Origin: UBA1724 sp051884615
Lineage (GTDB): Bacteria; Verrucomicrobiota; Lentisphaeria; Oligosphaerales; Oligosphaeraceae
Length of the DNA stretch: 27,422 bases
Direction of reading: 5' to 3'
NCBI GenBank assembly: GCA_051884615.1
Contig: JBJEVT010000042.1
Location: forward strand, 1-27,422
Positions 15,692 to 23,358 of the stretch are shown piece after piece. The stretch's first letter is position 1, and the number at the start of each line of letters is the position of its first letter. The notes under the pieces are model-generated. The model was not told where the DNA came from, did not search any database, and saw nothing but the letters and a program-made list of their open reading frames with translations. Position numbers and translations under genes: made by a program.

Positions 15692-16117
15692 GTGCCGCCC
15701 ATCCCCCCAGCCCCCGACTCCCCCCAACGGGACAGGACGCCCCTCGCCGAAGCCATCCGGATGCGTCTGCATCTCTCCCGGGCACTCCAGGCAAGGCTCC
15801 TGGGCGCCACCCCCAGAACCTGCCGGAACTGGGCCAGGGGAACCCATCGCCCCCTGCCCGGCAAACTCTATCGTGCCCTTCGCCAGGCCCACGCAGACCA
15901 TCTCCTCCAGGAGCTGGACCAGAGGGCCGCCTTCCCGCCCTTCACCCCCGTCCATGCCAGGGAACTGGAACTCCATCTCCTCTTCTGGAGACTGGCGCTC
16001 TTCCATTTCCTCCTGAAATCCTCCTTCCCCGGCCATCTCCATTGCCTGGGAGAACACCTGCAGGCCACCCTGGTCCATCCCCCAAATCCCCATCCCTTCC
16101 CTCCCCGGAAGAAATAG
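15692..16117 (+). CDS. Small uncharacterised protein with helix-turn-helix-like segment
   Basis: A 141-aa protein with a GTG start at 15692, preceded by AAAAGGAA at a 6-nt spacing; an earlier GTG at 15665 has no ribosome binding site. The segment LSRALQARLLGATPRTCRNWARGTHRP... reads like the helices of a DNA-binding helix-turn-helix in which a Thr/Arg-rich helix is followed by W-x-R-G, as in Cro/antitoxin-type regulators. The rest is Leu- and His-rich with proline-rich ends. I know of no matching family. Reality as a gene is supported by the ribosome binding site and intact frame, but not by homology. Confidence 0.5.
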   Translation: MPPIPPAPDSPQRDRTPLAEAIRMRLHLSRALQARLLGATPRTCRNWARGTHRPLPGKLYRALRQAHADHLLQELDQRAAFPPFTPVHARELELHLLFWRLALFHFLLKSSFPGHLHCLGEHLQATLVHPPNPHPFPPRKK

Positions 16118-16215
16118 ACACAGGGGGCCTCCGGACGGAGGTGTCCCGGGCTTGCCTGTCGGCGCCGTCCTGTCGCGCGCCCGCGCAACCTGCGGGCGCC
16201 CTGGCAAAACCGGGA

Positions 16216-16252
16216 GGAAGATTTACATTTTCGTCCATTCCGGAAATCTTCC
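16216..16252. promoter_or_regulatory. 9-bp inverted repeat upstream of the MlaA-hydrolase gene
   Basis: GGAAGATTT (16216-16224) and AAATCTTCC (16244-16252) are perfect inverted copies around a 19-nt loop. The loop starts with ACATTTTCG, so a TACATT hexamer that could act as a -10 (16223-16228) overlaps the left arm. A protein binding here would block or control the long operon that starts at 16391. The 16118-16390 gap also has a GC hairpin (CCTCC-GGAC-GGAGG) near its left end and nothing else I can name. Confidence 0.45.
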
Positions 16253-16390
16253 GCGCGCACGTCTTCTCCTCCTTGGTTTCCTGCCTTCCTGTGTCTTTGC
16301 CTGGTGGCGCGGGGAGGAGGCGTCCCTTTTCCGGCGGTCTTTTCTCCAGGCTTCTTCGGCACGCATCGTTCTTTGAAAGGTCTTCTTCCC

Positions 16391-18268
16391 ATGCGCAGGT
16401 GTTCTTCGGCCATCCTTCTTCTGGCGACCCTATTTCTCCTTGCGTCCTGCGTGACGGACAGAAGCGCCTCCTATGCCCCGGCGGGGACCGCGCGGCTATT
16501 GACCGCTCCCTCCGACCCCCTGGAGGGCTACAACCGGGTGGTCCAGGACTTCAACAAAGGCGTGAGCCGCGGCGTGGTCCATCCCGCCGCCCAGGTCTGG
16601 CGTTTCCTCACCCCGGAATTTCTGCGGGACGGCCTGACCCGCATGGGGGAGAACCTGGGCTATCCCCTGCGCTTTGTCAACCATATTCTCCAGGGGGACT
16701 TTTCCGGGGGATGGAACGACACCCGGCGTTTTGTGGTGAACAGCACGGTGGGGGTGCTGGGCTTCTGGGATCCCGCCACGCCCTGGGGGCTCCCCCAGCA
16801 GGACACCTCCTTCGGGGACACCTTCGCCCTGTGGGGCATGGGCAGCGGATGCTATCTGAATCTCCCCTTCTACGGACCGGGCACCCTGCGGGACGCCCTG
16901 GGCAAGGCCGCGGACTTCCCCCTGAACCTCCCCCGGATTCTGCTGCGCCCCCACCAGGCAGACCTGACCTATGCGGTGCTGACCGCCAACCGGATGACCC
17001 GGGAGGAACCCCGGCTCTACACCCTCTTCACCCCCTCCAACCACTACGAGCTCTTCCGGCTCTTCGCCAGCCATCTCCGGAATCCGGAATACCGCTTCCG
17101 GGAAGCCCCGCCTCCGGAAGAGGCGCCCGATCCCGACGAATCCTTCGGCGCCCTTCTTCTGGCGCCCCAGGATCCCGCCTTCTTCTACACCAGCCGCCAG
17201 CGCCGGGTCCGTCTGCCCCAGGGAGGCACCCTCCCCTACACCTGCTATCCCACCCGGGAGGCCGACACCCTGGTGATCCTGCTGCCCGGCATCGGCTCCC
17301 ACCGCAACTCCTCCGAGGTCACCGCCCTGGCGGAACTCTTCCGTCGCCAGGGATGGGACACCCTCGCCCTCTCCTCCCCCTTCCTGCCGGATTTCTTCCA
17401 GGACATTCCCGACGCCCCGCCCCCCGGCTATCTGCCCCAGGACACGGTGCTCCTCGCCCAGGGGATTCAAGCCGCCCTGGCCGACTATCTGACCCACTAC
17501 CGGAAGCCCGCCACGCCCCGGATCGTGGTGATGGGCTATTCCCTGGGCGGGCTCTACACGCTCCAGCTGGCAGCCCTCCAGCAGCGCACGCCCGATGCCC
17601 TGCCCCCCGTCGACCGCTTCCTCGCCATCAATCCCCCCCGGGACCCCATGGCCGCCCTTCAGACCGTGGACGCCCTGGCCGACACGGCGGAGCGCTGGCC
17701 CCGGGAAAGCCGGGATGCCCGCGTCGACGCCATGCTCCACCGCCTGAGCCGCTGGATGAATCCCGCCCCCGGGGAGACCCCGGACCCCATCCCCCCCCTC
17801 ACCCGGGAGGAATCCCAGCTCCTCATCGGATTCTACATGCGCCTGAAACTGGTGGAGACCCTCCAGGGACAGGAACGACGCCATCCCTCCGGACTCTTCC
17901 AGGAAGACCCCCACGCCTACTTCCACCGCAACAACTTCTTCGCGGAATGTCTGGGCTTCCCCTACCAGGACTATCTGACGAAACTCCTGAAGCCCTGGTA
18001 TGAACGCCATGATCCCCAGCTTGCCGGCCTCTCCCTGGAGGAGATGGCGGCCCAATGCCGGCTGGACGCCCTGGAGGACGCCCTGCGCGCCCATCCCCAG
18101 GTGCGCTGCTTCCAGAACCAGAACGACTTTCTCATTCAGGAAAAGGACCTGGCATGGTATCGGGACACCCTGGGAGAACGGTGCCAAATCTTCCCCCGGG
18201 GCGGCCATCTGGGCACCATGCACCTCCCGGAATACCAGGCGGCCATCCTCCAGGCCCTGCAACCCTGA
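16391..18268 (+). CDS. MlaA-type outer-membrane lipoprotein fused to an alpha/beta hydrolase
   Basis: This 625-aa protein joins two domains. A lipoprotein signal ends at Cys20 (LLASC). Residues about 38-235 match MlaA/VacJ (DPLEGYNRVVQDFN, LGYPLRFVNHILQGDF, FVVNSTVGVLGFWD, GDTFALWGMGSGCYLNLPFYGP), which removes phospholipids from the outer leaflet of the outer membrane. Residues about 285-625 form an alpha/beta hydrolase: LPGIGSHRNSS, nucleophile Ser384 in GYSLGG, probable Asp579 (NQNDF) and His606 or His611 (GGHLGTMH). MlaA proteins normally end after the first domain. The fusion suggests that lipid taken from the outer leaflet is hydrolysed on the spot; this is inference. Start ATG 16391 gives the clean signal peptide. 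No mlaBCDEF genes are nearby. Confidence 0.9.
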   Translation: MRRCSSAILLLATLFLLASCVTDRSASYAPAGTARLLTAPSDPLEGYNRVVQDFNKGVSRGVVHPAAQVWRFLTPEFLRDGLTRMGENLGYPLRFVNHILQGDFSGGWNDTRRFVVNSTVGVLGFWDPATPWGLPQQDTSFGDTFALWGMGSGCYLNLPFYGPGTLRDALGKAADFPLNLPRILLRPHQADLTYAVLTANRMTREEPRLYTLFTPSNHYELFRLFASHLRNPEYRFREAPPPEEAPDPDESFGALLLAPQDPAFFYTSRQRRVRLPQGGTLPYTCYPTREADTLVILLPGIGSHRNSSEVTALAELFRRQGWDTLALSSPFLPDFFQDIPDAPPPGYLPQDTVLLAQGIQAALADYLTHYRKPATPRIVVMGYSLGGLYTLQLAALQQRTPDALPPVDRFLAINPPRDPMAALQTVDALADTAERWPRESRDARVDAMLHRLSRWMNPAPGETPDPIPPLTREESQLLIGFYMRLKLVETLQGQERRHPSGLFQEDPHAYFHRNNFFAECLGFPYQDYLTKLLKPWYERHDPQLAGLSLEEMAAQCRLDALEDALRAHPQVRCFQNQNDFLIQEKDLAWYRDTLGERCQIFPRGGHLGTMHLPEYQAAILQALQP

Positions 18269-18300
18269 TCCCGCACCACCCCCCCCCACAGGAACCTCCC

Positions 18301-18927
18301 ATGCGCCACTTCCTCTCCCTCCTGCTCCTCTCGCTGCTTCTCTCCCCCCTGGCCCTGGCGGAACCCCTGCCCGCCCCCGCCCTGCCCGCCGGGCTCCAGA
18401 CGCCTCTCCAGGCCCGCCAGAGCGTCCGCACCTTCACGGGAATCCCCCCCACCCAACAGCAGCTCGCCAATCTTCTCTGGGCCGCCTACGGCGTGAACCG
18501 GGAGAGCGGGAAGCAGACCGTGCCCGCCGCCCTGAACCGCCACGCCTTCACCTTGTATGTCCTCACCCGGGAGGGCGTCCTCCAGTATCTGCCCCAGGGG
18601 CACCAGGGGAAGCAGGTCTCCTCCCAGAATCTCCTGGCCATGGCGGACGGCAGCGGGCGCCTGGGGCCTGCGGCGGGCGCCGCCATCCTCCTGGTGGGCG
18701 CGCCCCAGATCTTCGACAACCTGGGCGCCGGCGCGGAGAAAGCCGCCTTCTACCTGGGCGTGGAGGCGGGCACCATCGTCCAGGACATCTACCTGGCATG
18801 CGCCGCCCAGGGGCTGGGCGCGGTCTGCTGCGGCTCCCTGAACGCCGAAGCCATCTCCGAAGCCCTGCAGCTGCCCCCGGACCGCCGCCCCCTCCTCACC
18901 GTGGTGGTGGGCACCCCCGCCCCTTGA
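18301..18927 (+). CDS. Exported SagB-type nitroreductase-family protein
   Basis: The 208-aa protein starts with a signal peptide (MRHFLSLLLL...ALA, cleavage after residue 20) and then a nitroreductase fold: RQSVRTF (39-45, FMN phosphate contact), LANLLWAAYGVNR, GAGAEKAAFYLGVEAGTIVQDIYLACAAQGLGAVCCGS. Such enzymes use FMN to oxidise or reduce small substrates. Export is less common than a cytosolic site and implies FMN reaches the periplasm. It has an AGGAAC ribosome binding site, starts 32 nt after the MlaA fusion and lies 37 nt before ribBA, so it is co-transcribed with flavin-precursor genes. The substrate is unknown. Confidence 0.88.
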   Translation: MRHFLSLLLLSLLLSPLALAEPLPAPALPAGLQTPLQARQSVRTFTGIPPTQQQLANLLWAAYGVNRESGKQTVPAALNRHAFTLYVLTREGVLQYLPQGHQGKQVSSQNLLAMADGSGRLGPAAGAAILLVGAPQIFDNLGAGAEKAAFYLGVEAGTIVQDIYLACAAQGLGAVCCGSLNAEAISEALQLPPDRRPLLTVVVGTPAP

Positions 18928-18964
18928 TTCCCCTTTTCCCCAAGCTTCCAGTCTTCCCATCGAC

Positions 18965-20152
18965 ATGTTCAGTCCCATCGAAGAGCTTCTCCAAGACCTG
19001 CGCCAGGGCCGGATGATCATCATCACCGACGACGAGGGGCGGGAGAACGAAGGCGACCTGGTGGCCGCCGCCGAACTCATCACCCCGGAGACCGTCAATT
19101 TCATGGTCACCCACGCCCGGGGGCTCCTCTGCGCCCCCATCACCCGGCAGCGCGCCCTGGAATTGGGTCTCAACGAAATGACCCGGAACACCGATCCCCT
19201 GGGCACCTGCTTCACCATCAGCGTGGACGCCAGCCAGGGCACCACCACGGGCATCAGCGCCCAGGACCGCGCCAAGACCATCCGGGCCCTGGCGGACCCC
19301 ACCGCCCTGGGAGACGCCTTCCACTCCCCCGGCCATGTCTTCCCCCTCATGGGGCGCCCCGGCGGCGTCCTGGTGCGGGCGGGCCACACCGAAGCCTCCC
19401 TGGATCTCCTCCACCTGGCCGGCCTCACCCCCGCCGCCGCCATCTGCGAAATCATGAATCCGGACGGCACCATGGCGCGTCTCCCCCATCTCCAGACCTT
19501 CGCCCGGGAGCATGGGCTGAAGATGGGGTGCGTGGCGGACCTCATCGCCTTCCGCAGGAAGAACGAGCGCATGGTGGAACTCGCCGAGACCGTGAATCTG
19601 CCCACCGCCTACGGGGACTTCACCCTCCACTGCTTCACCGCGAAGACCACGGGCCAGGAGCATCTCGCCCTGGTCCGGGGCGAGGTCGCCGGCAAGGAGA
19701 ATGTCCTCTGCCGCGTCCACAGCGAATGTCTCACGGGGGATGTCTTCCACTCCTGCCGCTGCGACTGCGGCAGCCAGCTGGACACCGCCCTGCGGCGCAT
19801 CGCCCGGGAGGAGTGCGGCATCCTGGTGTACATGCGCCAGGAGGGGCGGGGCATCGGCCTTGCCAACAAGCTGCACGCCTACCATCTCCAGGAGCGGGGG
19901 CTGGACACCGTGGACGCCAATGTGCGCCTGGGCTTCGCCCCGGACCTGCGGGAATACGGCCTGGGCGCCGAGATTCTCCGGCATCTGGGGGTGCGAAGCA
20001 TCCGGCTGCTGACCAACAATCCCCGGAAGATCGCCGGCCTCTCCGGCTACGGCCTGGAAATCACCGACCGGGTCCCCCTGGTCGTGGAAGCCAACGACCA
20101 TGACCGCAAGTACCTGGAGACCAAACGGGACCGCATGGAACACCTTCTGTAG
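18965..20152 (+). CDS. ribBA: Bifunctional DHBP synthase / GTP cyclohydrolase II
   Basis: RibBA supplies both precursors of riboflavin: it makes 3,4-dihydroxy-2-butanone 4-phosphate from ribulose 5-phosphate, and opens GTP. The 395-aa protein has an N-terminal RibB domain (DDEGRENEGD at 22-31, SPGHVFPL, RAGHTEASLDL, EIMNPDGTMAR) and a C-terminal RibA domain with zinc cysteines 255, 266 and 268 in SECLTGDVFHSCRCDCG, then QEGRGIGLANKL and LLTNNPRKIAGL. Both active sites look complete. It is followed by ribH 37 nt later. The remaining steps (ribD, riboflavin synthase) are not in the window, and no FMN riboswitch was seen. Confidence 0.97.
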   Translation: MFSPIEELLQDLRQGRMIIITDDEGRENEGDLVAAAELITPETVNFMVTHARGLLCAPITRQRALELGLNEMTRNTDPLGTCFTISVDASQGTTTGISAQDRAKTIRALADPTALGDAFHSPGHVFPLMGRPGGVLVRAGHTEASLDLLHLAGLTPAAAICEIMNPDGTMARLPHLQTFAREHGLKMGCVADLIAFRRKNERMVELAETVNLPTAYGDFTLHCFTAKTTGQEHLALVRGEVAGKENVLCRVHSECLTGDVFHSCRCDCGSQLDTALRRIAREECGILVYMRQEGRGIGLANKLHAYHLQERGLDTVDANVRLGFAPDLREYGLGAEILRHLGVRSIRLLTNNPRKIAGLSGYGLEITDRVPLVVEANDHDRKYLETKRDRMEHLL

Positions 20153-20189
20153 AACCCACCCACAACCACCCCATCACCCCCATACCGCC

Positions 20190-20681
20190 ATGACGCAAAT
20201 CTCCCACATCCTGGAAGGCAAACTGGACGCCGCCGGCCTGAAAATCGGCATCGTCTGCGCCCGCTTCAACAGCATCTTCGTGGAACAGCTCCTCTCCGGC
20301 GCCGAAGACGCCCTGGTCCGCCACGGAGCGGATCCCAAGGACATCACCGTCGCCTGGGTGCCCGGCTCCTTCGAGACCCCCCTGGTCATCCAGCGCATGG
20401 CGCAGAGCGGCAAATACGACGCCCTCATCGGACTGGGCGTGGTCATCCAGGGCGCCACCCAGCACGCCTCCATGATCAACGCCGAGGTCTCCAAGGCCTT
20501 CTCCCAGATCTCCCTGTCCACCGGAGTCCCGGTGGTCTACGGCGTGGTCACCACGGAGAACATCGAGCAGGCCATCGAGCGCAGCGGCAGCAAGGCGGGG
20601 AACCGGGGCGCCAGCGCCGCCGTCACCGCCATCGAGATGGCCAATCTCCTGAAAGCCCTCCCCAAGACCACCCGGAAGTAA
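20190..20681 (+). CDS. ribH: 6,7-dimethyl-8-ribityllumazine synthase
   Basis: Lumazine synthase condenses the RibA- and RibB-derived precursors to give lumazine, the last intermediate before riboflavin. The 163-aa protein has ARFNSIFVEQLL near the N terminus, VAWVPGSFETPL, LGVVIQGATQHASMI with the conserved catalytic histidine, GVVTTENIEQAIERSG and KAGNRGASAA. Length is standard for the capsid-forming family. The start at 20190 lacks a Shine-Dalgarno, like several neighbours. It lies 37 nt after ribBA and 7 nt before nusB; the ribH-nusB pairing is common in bacteria. Confidence 0.96.
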   Translation: MTQISHILEGKLDAAGLKIGIVCARFNSIFVEQLLSGAEDALVRHGADPKDITVAWVPGSFETPLVIQRMAQSGKYDALIGLGVVIQGATQHASMINAEVSKAFSQISLSTGVPVVYGVVTTENIEQAIERSGSKAGNRGASAAVTAIEMANLLKALPKTTRK

Positions 20682-20688
20682 CCCTCCT

Positions 20689-21270
20689 ATGTGCACGCCC
20701 AGTGCCCCATCCCGGGAGGAAGGTTCTCCCCGGCAACGCCAGGAACCGCCCCGCTCCTTCCGACTCCAGCGCACCACCAGCCGACACCTGGCTCTTCAAC
20801 TGCTCTACGCCCTGGAATGCAACCTGGGGTGGACGGAGCCCCTCCCCCAGGATCTGGAACCCGTCCTCGCCCTCATCGTGGACGAGCAGCTCAGCGAGGA
20901 GGAGCTGGAGCAGGGGAAGAAACCCCTGCCCCGCAGCGTTCTCCGCAAATCCTGGTCCCGCAGCCGGAAGCTCGCGGAGGGCGTCCGGGAGGCCCTCCCC
21001 CAGCTGGACAGCGCCATCTCCGCCGCCGCCAAGAACTGGCCCATCTCCCGCATCAGCCTCCTGGACCGCAACATCCTCCGGCTCGCCACCTACGAGATGC
21101 TCCTCTCCCAGACTCCCGTCTCCCCCGCCATCGCCATCAACGAGGCAGTGGACCTGGCGCACGCCTTCGGCCAGAAGGACTCCTGGCGCTTCGTCAACGG
21201 CGTCCTGGACCAGATCCGCAAATCCCACACTCCCCGCTCCTTCACCCTGGGCGCCCCCACGGAAGCATAG
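20689..21270 (+). CDS. nusB: Transcription antitermination factor NusB
   Basis: NusB binds BoxA RNA with NusE (ribosomal protein S10) to prevent early termination, chiefly in rRNA operons. The 193-aa protein has the all-helical NusB core: RHLALQLLYALE, then ISRISLLDRNILRLATYEML, TPVSPAIAINEAVDLAHAFG and SWRFVNGVLDQI. It is longer than the usual 140-160 residues because of a basic N-terminal extension of about 28 residues and a loop near 65-85. The extension may not be translated if a later start is used. It sits directly after ribH and 15 nt before ftsY. Confidence 0.94.
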   Translation: MCTPSAPSREEGSPRQRQEPPRSFRLQRTTSRHLALQLLYALECNLGWTEPLPQDLEPVLALIVDEQLSEEELEQGKKPLPRSVLRKSWSRSRKLAEGVREALPQLDSAISAAAKNWPISRISLLDRNILRLATYEMLLSQTPVSPAIAINEAVDLAHAFGQKDSWRFVNGVLDQIRKSHTPRSFTLGAPTEA

Positions 21271-21285
21271 TCCCACCCCCTCTCC

Positions 21286-22215
21286 ATGTCCCTCTTCAGC
21301 TTCTTCAAAAAGGGCCTGCAAAAGACCACCACGGCAATCCAGCGTGGCATCTCCACCCTCTTTACAGATGTAAAGACTTGGGATGCAGACACTTACAAAC
21401 AACTCGAACAGACCCTCATCTCCACCGACCTGGGGCCGGCCGTCACCCGGGAGCTTCTCGCGGACTTGAAGGACCGGTATGAGCGCGGGGAGATTTCCAC
21501 GGGCGCGGACATCAACGCCGCCTGCGCCGAGAAGATTCTCTCCGTGCTGGACGAGGCCTCGGTGCCTCCGATTCACCAGAATGGAGAGGGGCCCACGGTG
21601 ATTCTCATGGTGGGCGTCAACGGTTCCGGCAAGACCACCTCCATCGCCAAGCTGGCCCACCACTTCATGAAGGAGGGCAAGAAGGTGGTGCTGGGCGCGG
21701 GGGACACCTTCCGGGCGGCGGGGGCGACCCAGCTGCAGCTGTGGGCCCAGCGTCTCTCCTGCCCCGTGGTGGAGGGCAAGCTGGGCGGCGACTCCGCCGC
21801 CGTGGCCTTCGACGCCATCAAGTCCGGCCTTCGCCAGAAAGCGGACTACGTCATCATCGACACGGCGGGGCGCCAGCACACCCGGGGGGATTTGATGGCA
21901 GAGCTGGAGAAGGTGCGGCGCATCGCCGGCAAAGCCCTGGCGGACGCCCCCCACGAAATCTGGCTCACCGTGGATTCCTCCATCGGCTCCAACGCCCTGG
22001 TCCAGGCCAGGGAATTCGGCAAGCTCTTCCCCATCACCGGGCTGGTCCTCACCAAGCTGGACGGCACGGGACGGGGCGGCGTGGTGGTTGCCATCCGCAA
22101 GGAACTGGGATATCCCGTCCGCTTCGTGGGACTGGGGGAGACCCTGGACGACCTCCAGCCCTTCCAGGCGGAGGATTTCACCCGCGCCCTCTTCCAAGCG
22201 CCGGAGGAGCCCTAG
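21286..22215 (+). CDS. ftsY: Signal recognition particle receptor FtsY
   Basis: FtsY docks ribosome-SRP complexes at the membrane through a GTPase heterodimer with Ffh. The 309-aa protein is the short form with only the NG domain. The N region begins MSLFSFFKKGLQK, an amphipathic membrane-targeting helix. GTPase motifs follow: GVNGSGKT (110-117), GDTFRAAGATQL, DTAGRQHT and TKLDGTGRGG, with a closing GLGETLDDLQPF. An unusual lower-GC patch with a TTTACA-GA-TGTAAA palindrome (21361-21374) lies near the 5' end. It is 3 nt from tgt. Confidence 0.96.
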   Translation: MSLFSFFKKGLQKTTTAIQRGISTLFTDVKTWDADTYKQLEQTLISTDLGPAVTRELLADLKDRYERGEISTGADINAACAEKILSVLDEASVPPIHQNGEGPTVILMVGVNGSGKTTSIAKLAHHFMKEGKKVVLGAGDTFRAAGATQLQLWAQRLSCPVVEGKLGGDSAAVAFDAIKSGLRQKADYVIIDTAGRQHTRGDLMAELEKVRRIAGKALADAPHEIWLTVDSSIGSNALVQAREFGKLFPITGLVLTKLDGTGRGGVVVAIRKELGYPVRFVGLGETLDDLQPFQAEDFTRALFQAPEEP

Positions 22216-22218
22216 CCC

Positions 22219-23358
22219 ATGGCTGTCTTCGAAGTCCTCCGCACCTCTCCGGGCAGCCACGCCCGCAGAGGACGCCTCCATACCGCCCATGGCGTGGTGG
22301 AGACCCCCGTCTTCATGCCCGTGGGCACCCAGGGCACCGTCAAAGCCATGTCCAACCAGGAGCTCCGGGACGAGCTGGGCGCCCAGATCATCCTGGGGAA
22401 CACCTATCATCTGAACCTGCGTCCCGGCATGGAGCTGATGGCGAAGGCGGGGGGGCTTCACTCCTTTATGAACTGGGACCGTGCCATCCTCACGGATTCC
22501 GGCGGCTTCCAGGTCTTCTCCCTCTCCAAGCTGCGGAAGATCACCCCGGACGGCGTCCGTTTCCAGTCCCATCTGGACGGGCGCGCCCTCTTCATGGGCC
22601 CCAAAGAATCCATGGCCATCCAGCGCACCCTGGGCTCCGACGTCGCCATGTGCTTCGACGAATGCACCCCCTGGCCCGCCACCCACCAGCAGGCGGAAAA
22701 GTCCCTGGAGCTGACCCTGCGCTGGGCGGCGCAGTGCCGGGAGCAGCCCCGGGCGGAGGGGCAGCTGGTCTTCGGCATCGCCCAGGGAAGCACCTACCAG
22801 GATCTCCGGGAACGCGCCATCCGGGAATTGGAGAAGCTGGACTTTGACGGCATCGCCGTGGGCGGCGTCTCCGTGGGAGAGACCGAATCCCTGATGGTGG
22901 ACGTGCTGAACTACTGCGCCCCGGTCCTGCCCGTCGCCAAACCCCACTATCTCATGGGCGTGGGCACCCCCCGGCAAATCATTCTGGGCATCCTCAACGG
23001 CATCGACATGTTCGACTGCGTCCTGCCCACCCGCATGGGGCGCAACGGCAGCGCCTACACCCCCACGGGCACCATCCCCGTCAAGGCGGCCCGCTACCAG
23101 GAGGATTTCACCCCCATCCAGGAGGGCTGCACCTGCTACACCTGCCGCCACCACACCAAGGCCTATGTCCGTCATCTGCTCCACGTCCAGGAGATCCTGG
23201 GCGCCCGGCTCATGACCATCCACAATCTCCACTTCTTCCTGGAGCTGGCGCGTCAGGCGCGACGCCACCTGGAGGAAGGAACCTTTCCGGAGTACGCCCG
23301 CCAGATCCTGGAGGCCTATCCTGAAGCCCGCCCCCACGCCCACGACGCACCCCTATGA
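22219..23358 (+). CDS. tgt: Queuine tRNA-ribosyltransferase (tRNA-guanine transglycosylase)
   Basis: Tgt swaps the wobble guanine of GUN-anticodon tRNAs for preQ1 on the way to queuosine. The 379-aa protein has the TIM-barrel landmarks: Asp93 in DSGGFQ, CFDECTPWPAT, GIAQGSTY, GGVSVGE, nucleophile Asp266 in FDCVLPTR, and the zinc site Cys304, Cys306, Cys309 and His335. Everything needed for activity is present. GGAGGAG lies before the ATG at 22219. It overlaps the following gene by four bases (ATGA). No queA or queCDEF genes are in the window. Confidence 0.97.
   Translation: MAVFEVLRTSPGSHARRGRLHTAHGVVETPVFMPVGTQGTVKAMSNQELRDELGAQIILGNTYHLNLRPGMELMAKAGGLHSFMNWDRAILTDSGGFQVFSLSKLRKITPDGVRFQSHLDGRALFMGPKESMAIQRTLGSDVAMCFDECTPWPATHQQAEKSLELTLRWAAQCREQPRAEGQLVFGIAQGSTYQDLRERAIRELEKLDFDGIAVGGVSVGETESLMVDVLNYCAPVLPVAKPHYLMGVGTPRQIILGILNGIDMFDCVLPTRMGRNGSAYTPTGTIPVKAARYQEDFTPIQEGCTCYTCRHHTKAYVRHLLHVQEILGARLMTIHNLHFFLELARQARRHLEEGTFPEYARQILEAYPEARPHAHDAPL

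Noticed and set aside
20623..23343. A 906-codon open frame on the minus strand opposite nusB, ftsY and tgt
   Set aside because: It is a GC-rich mirror frame. The plus strand there encodes three unmistakable conserved proteins, and the minus translation is low-complexity Gly/Glu/Ala/Val with no domain.
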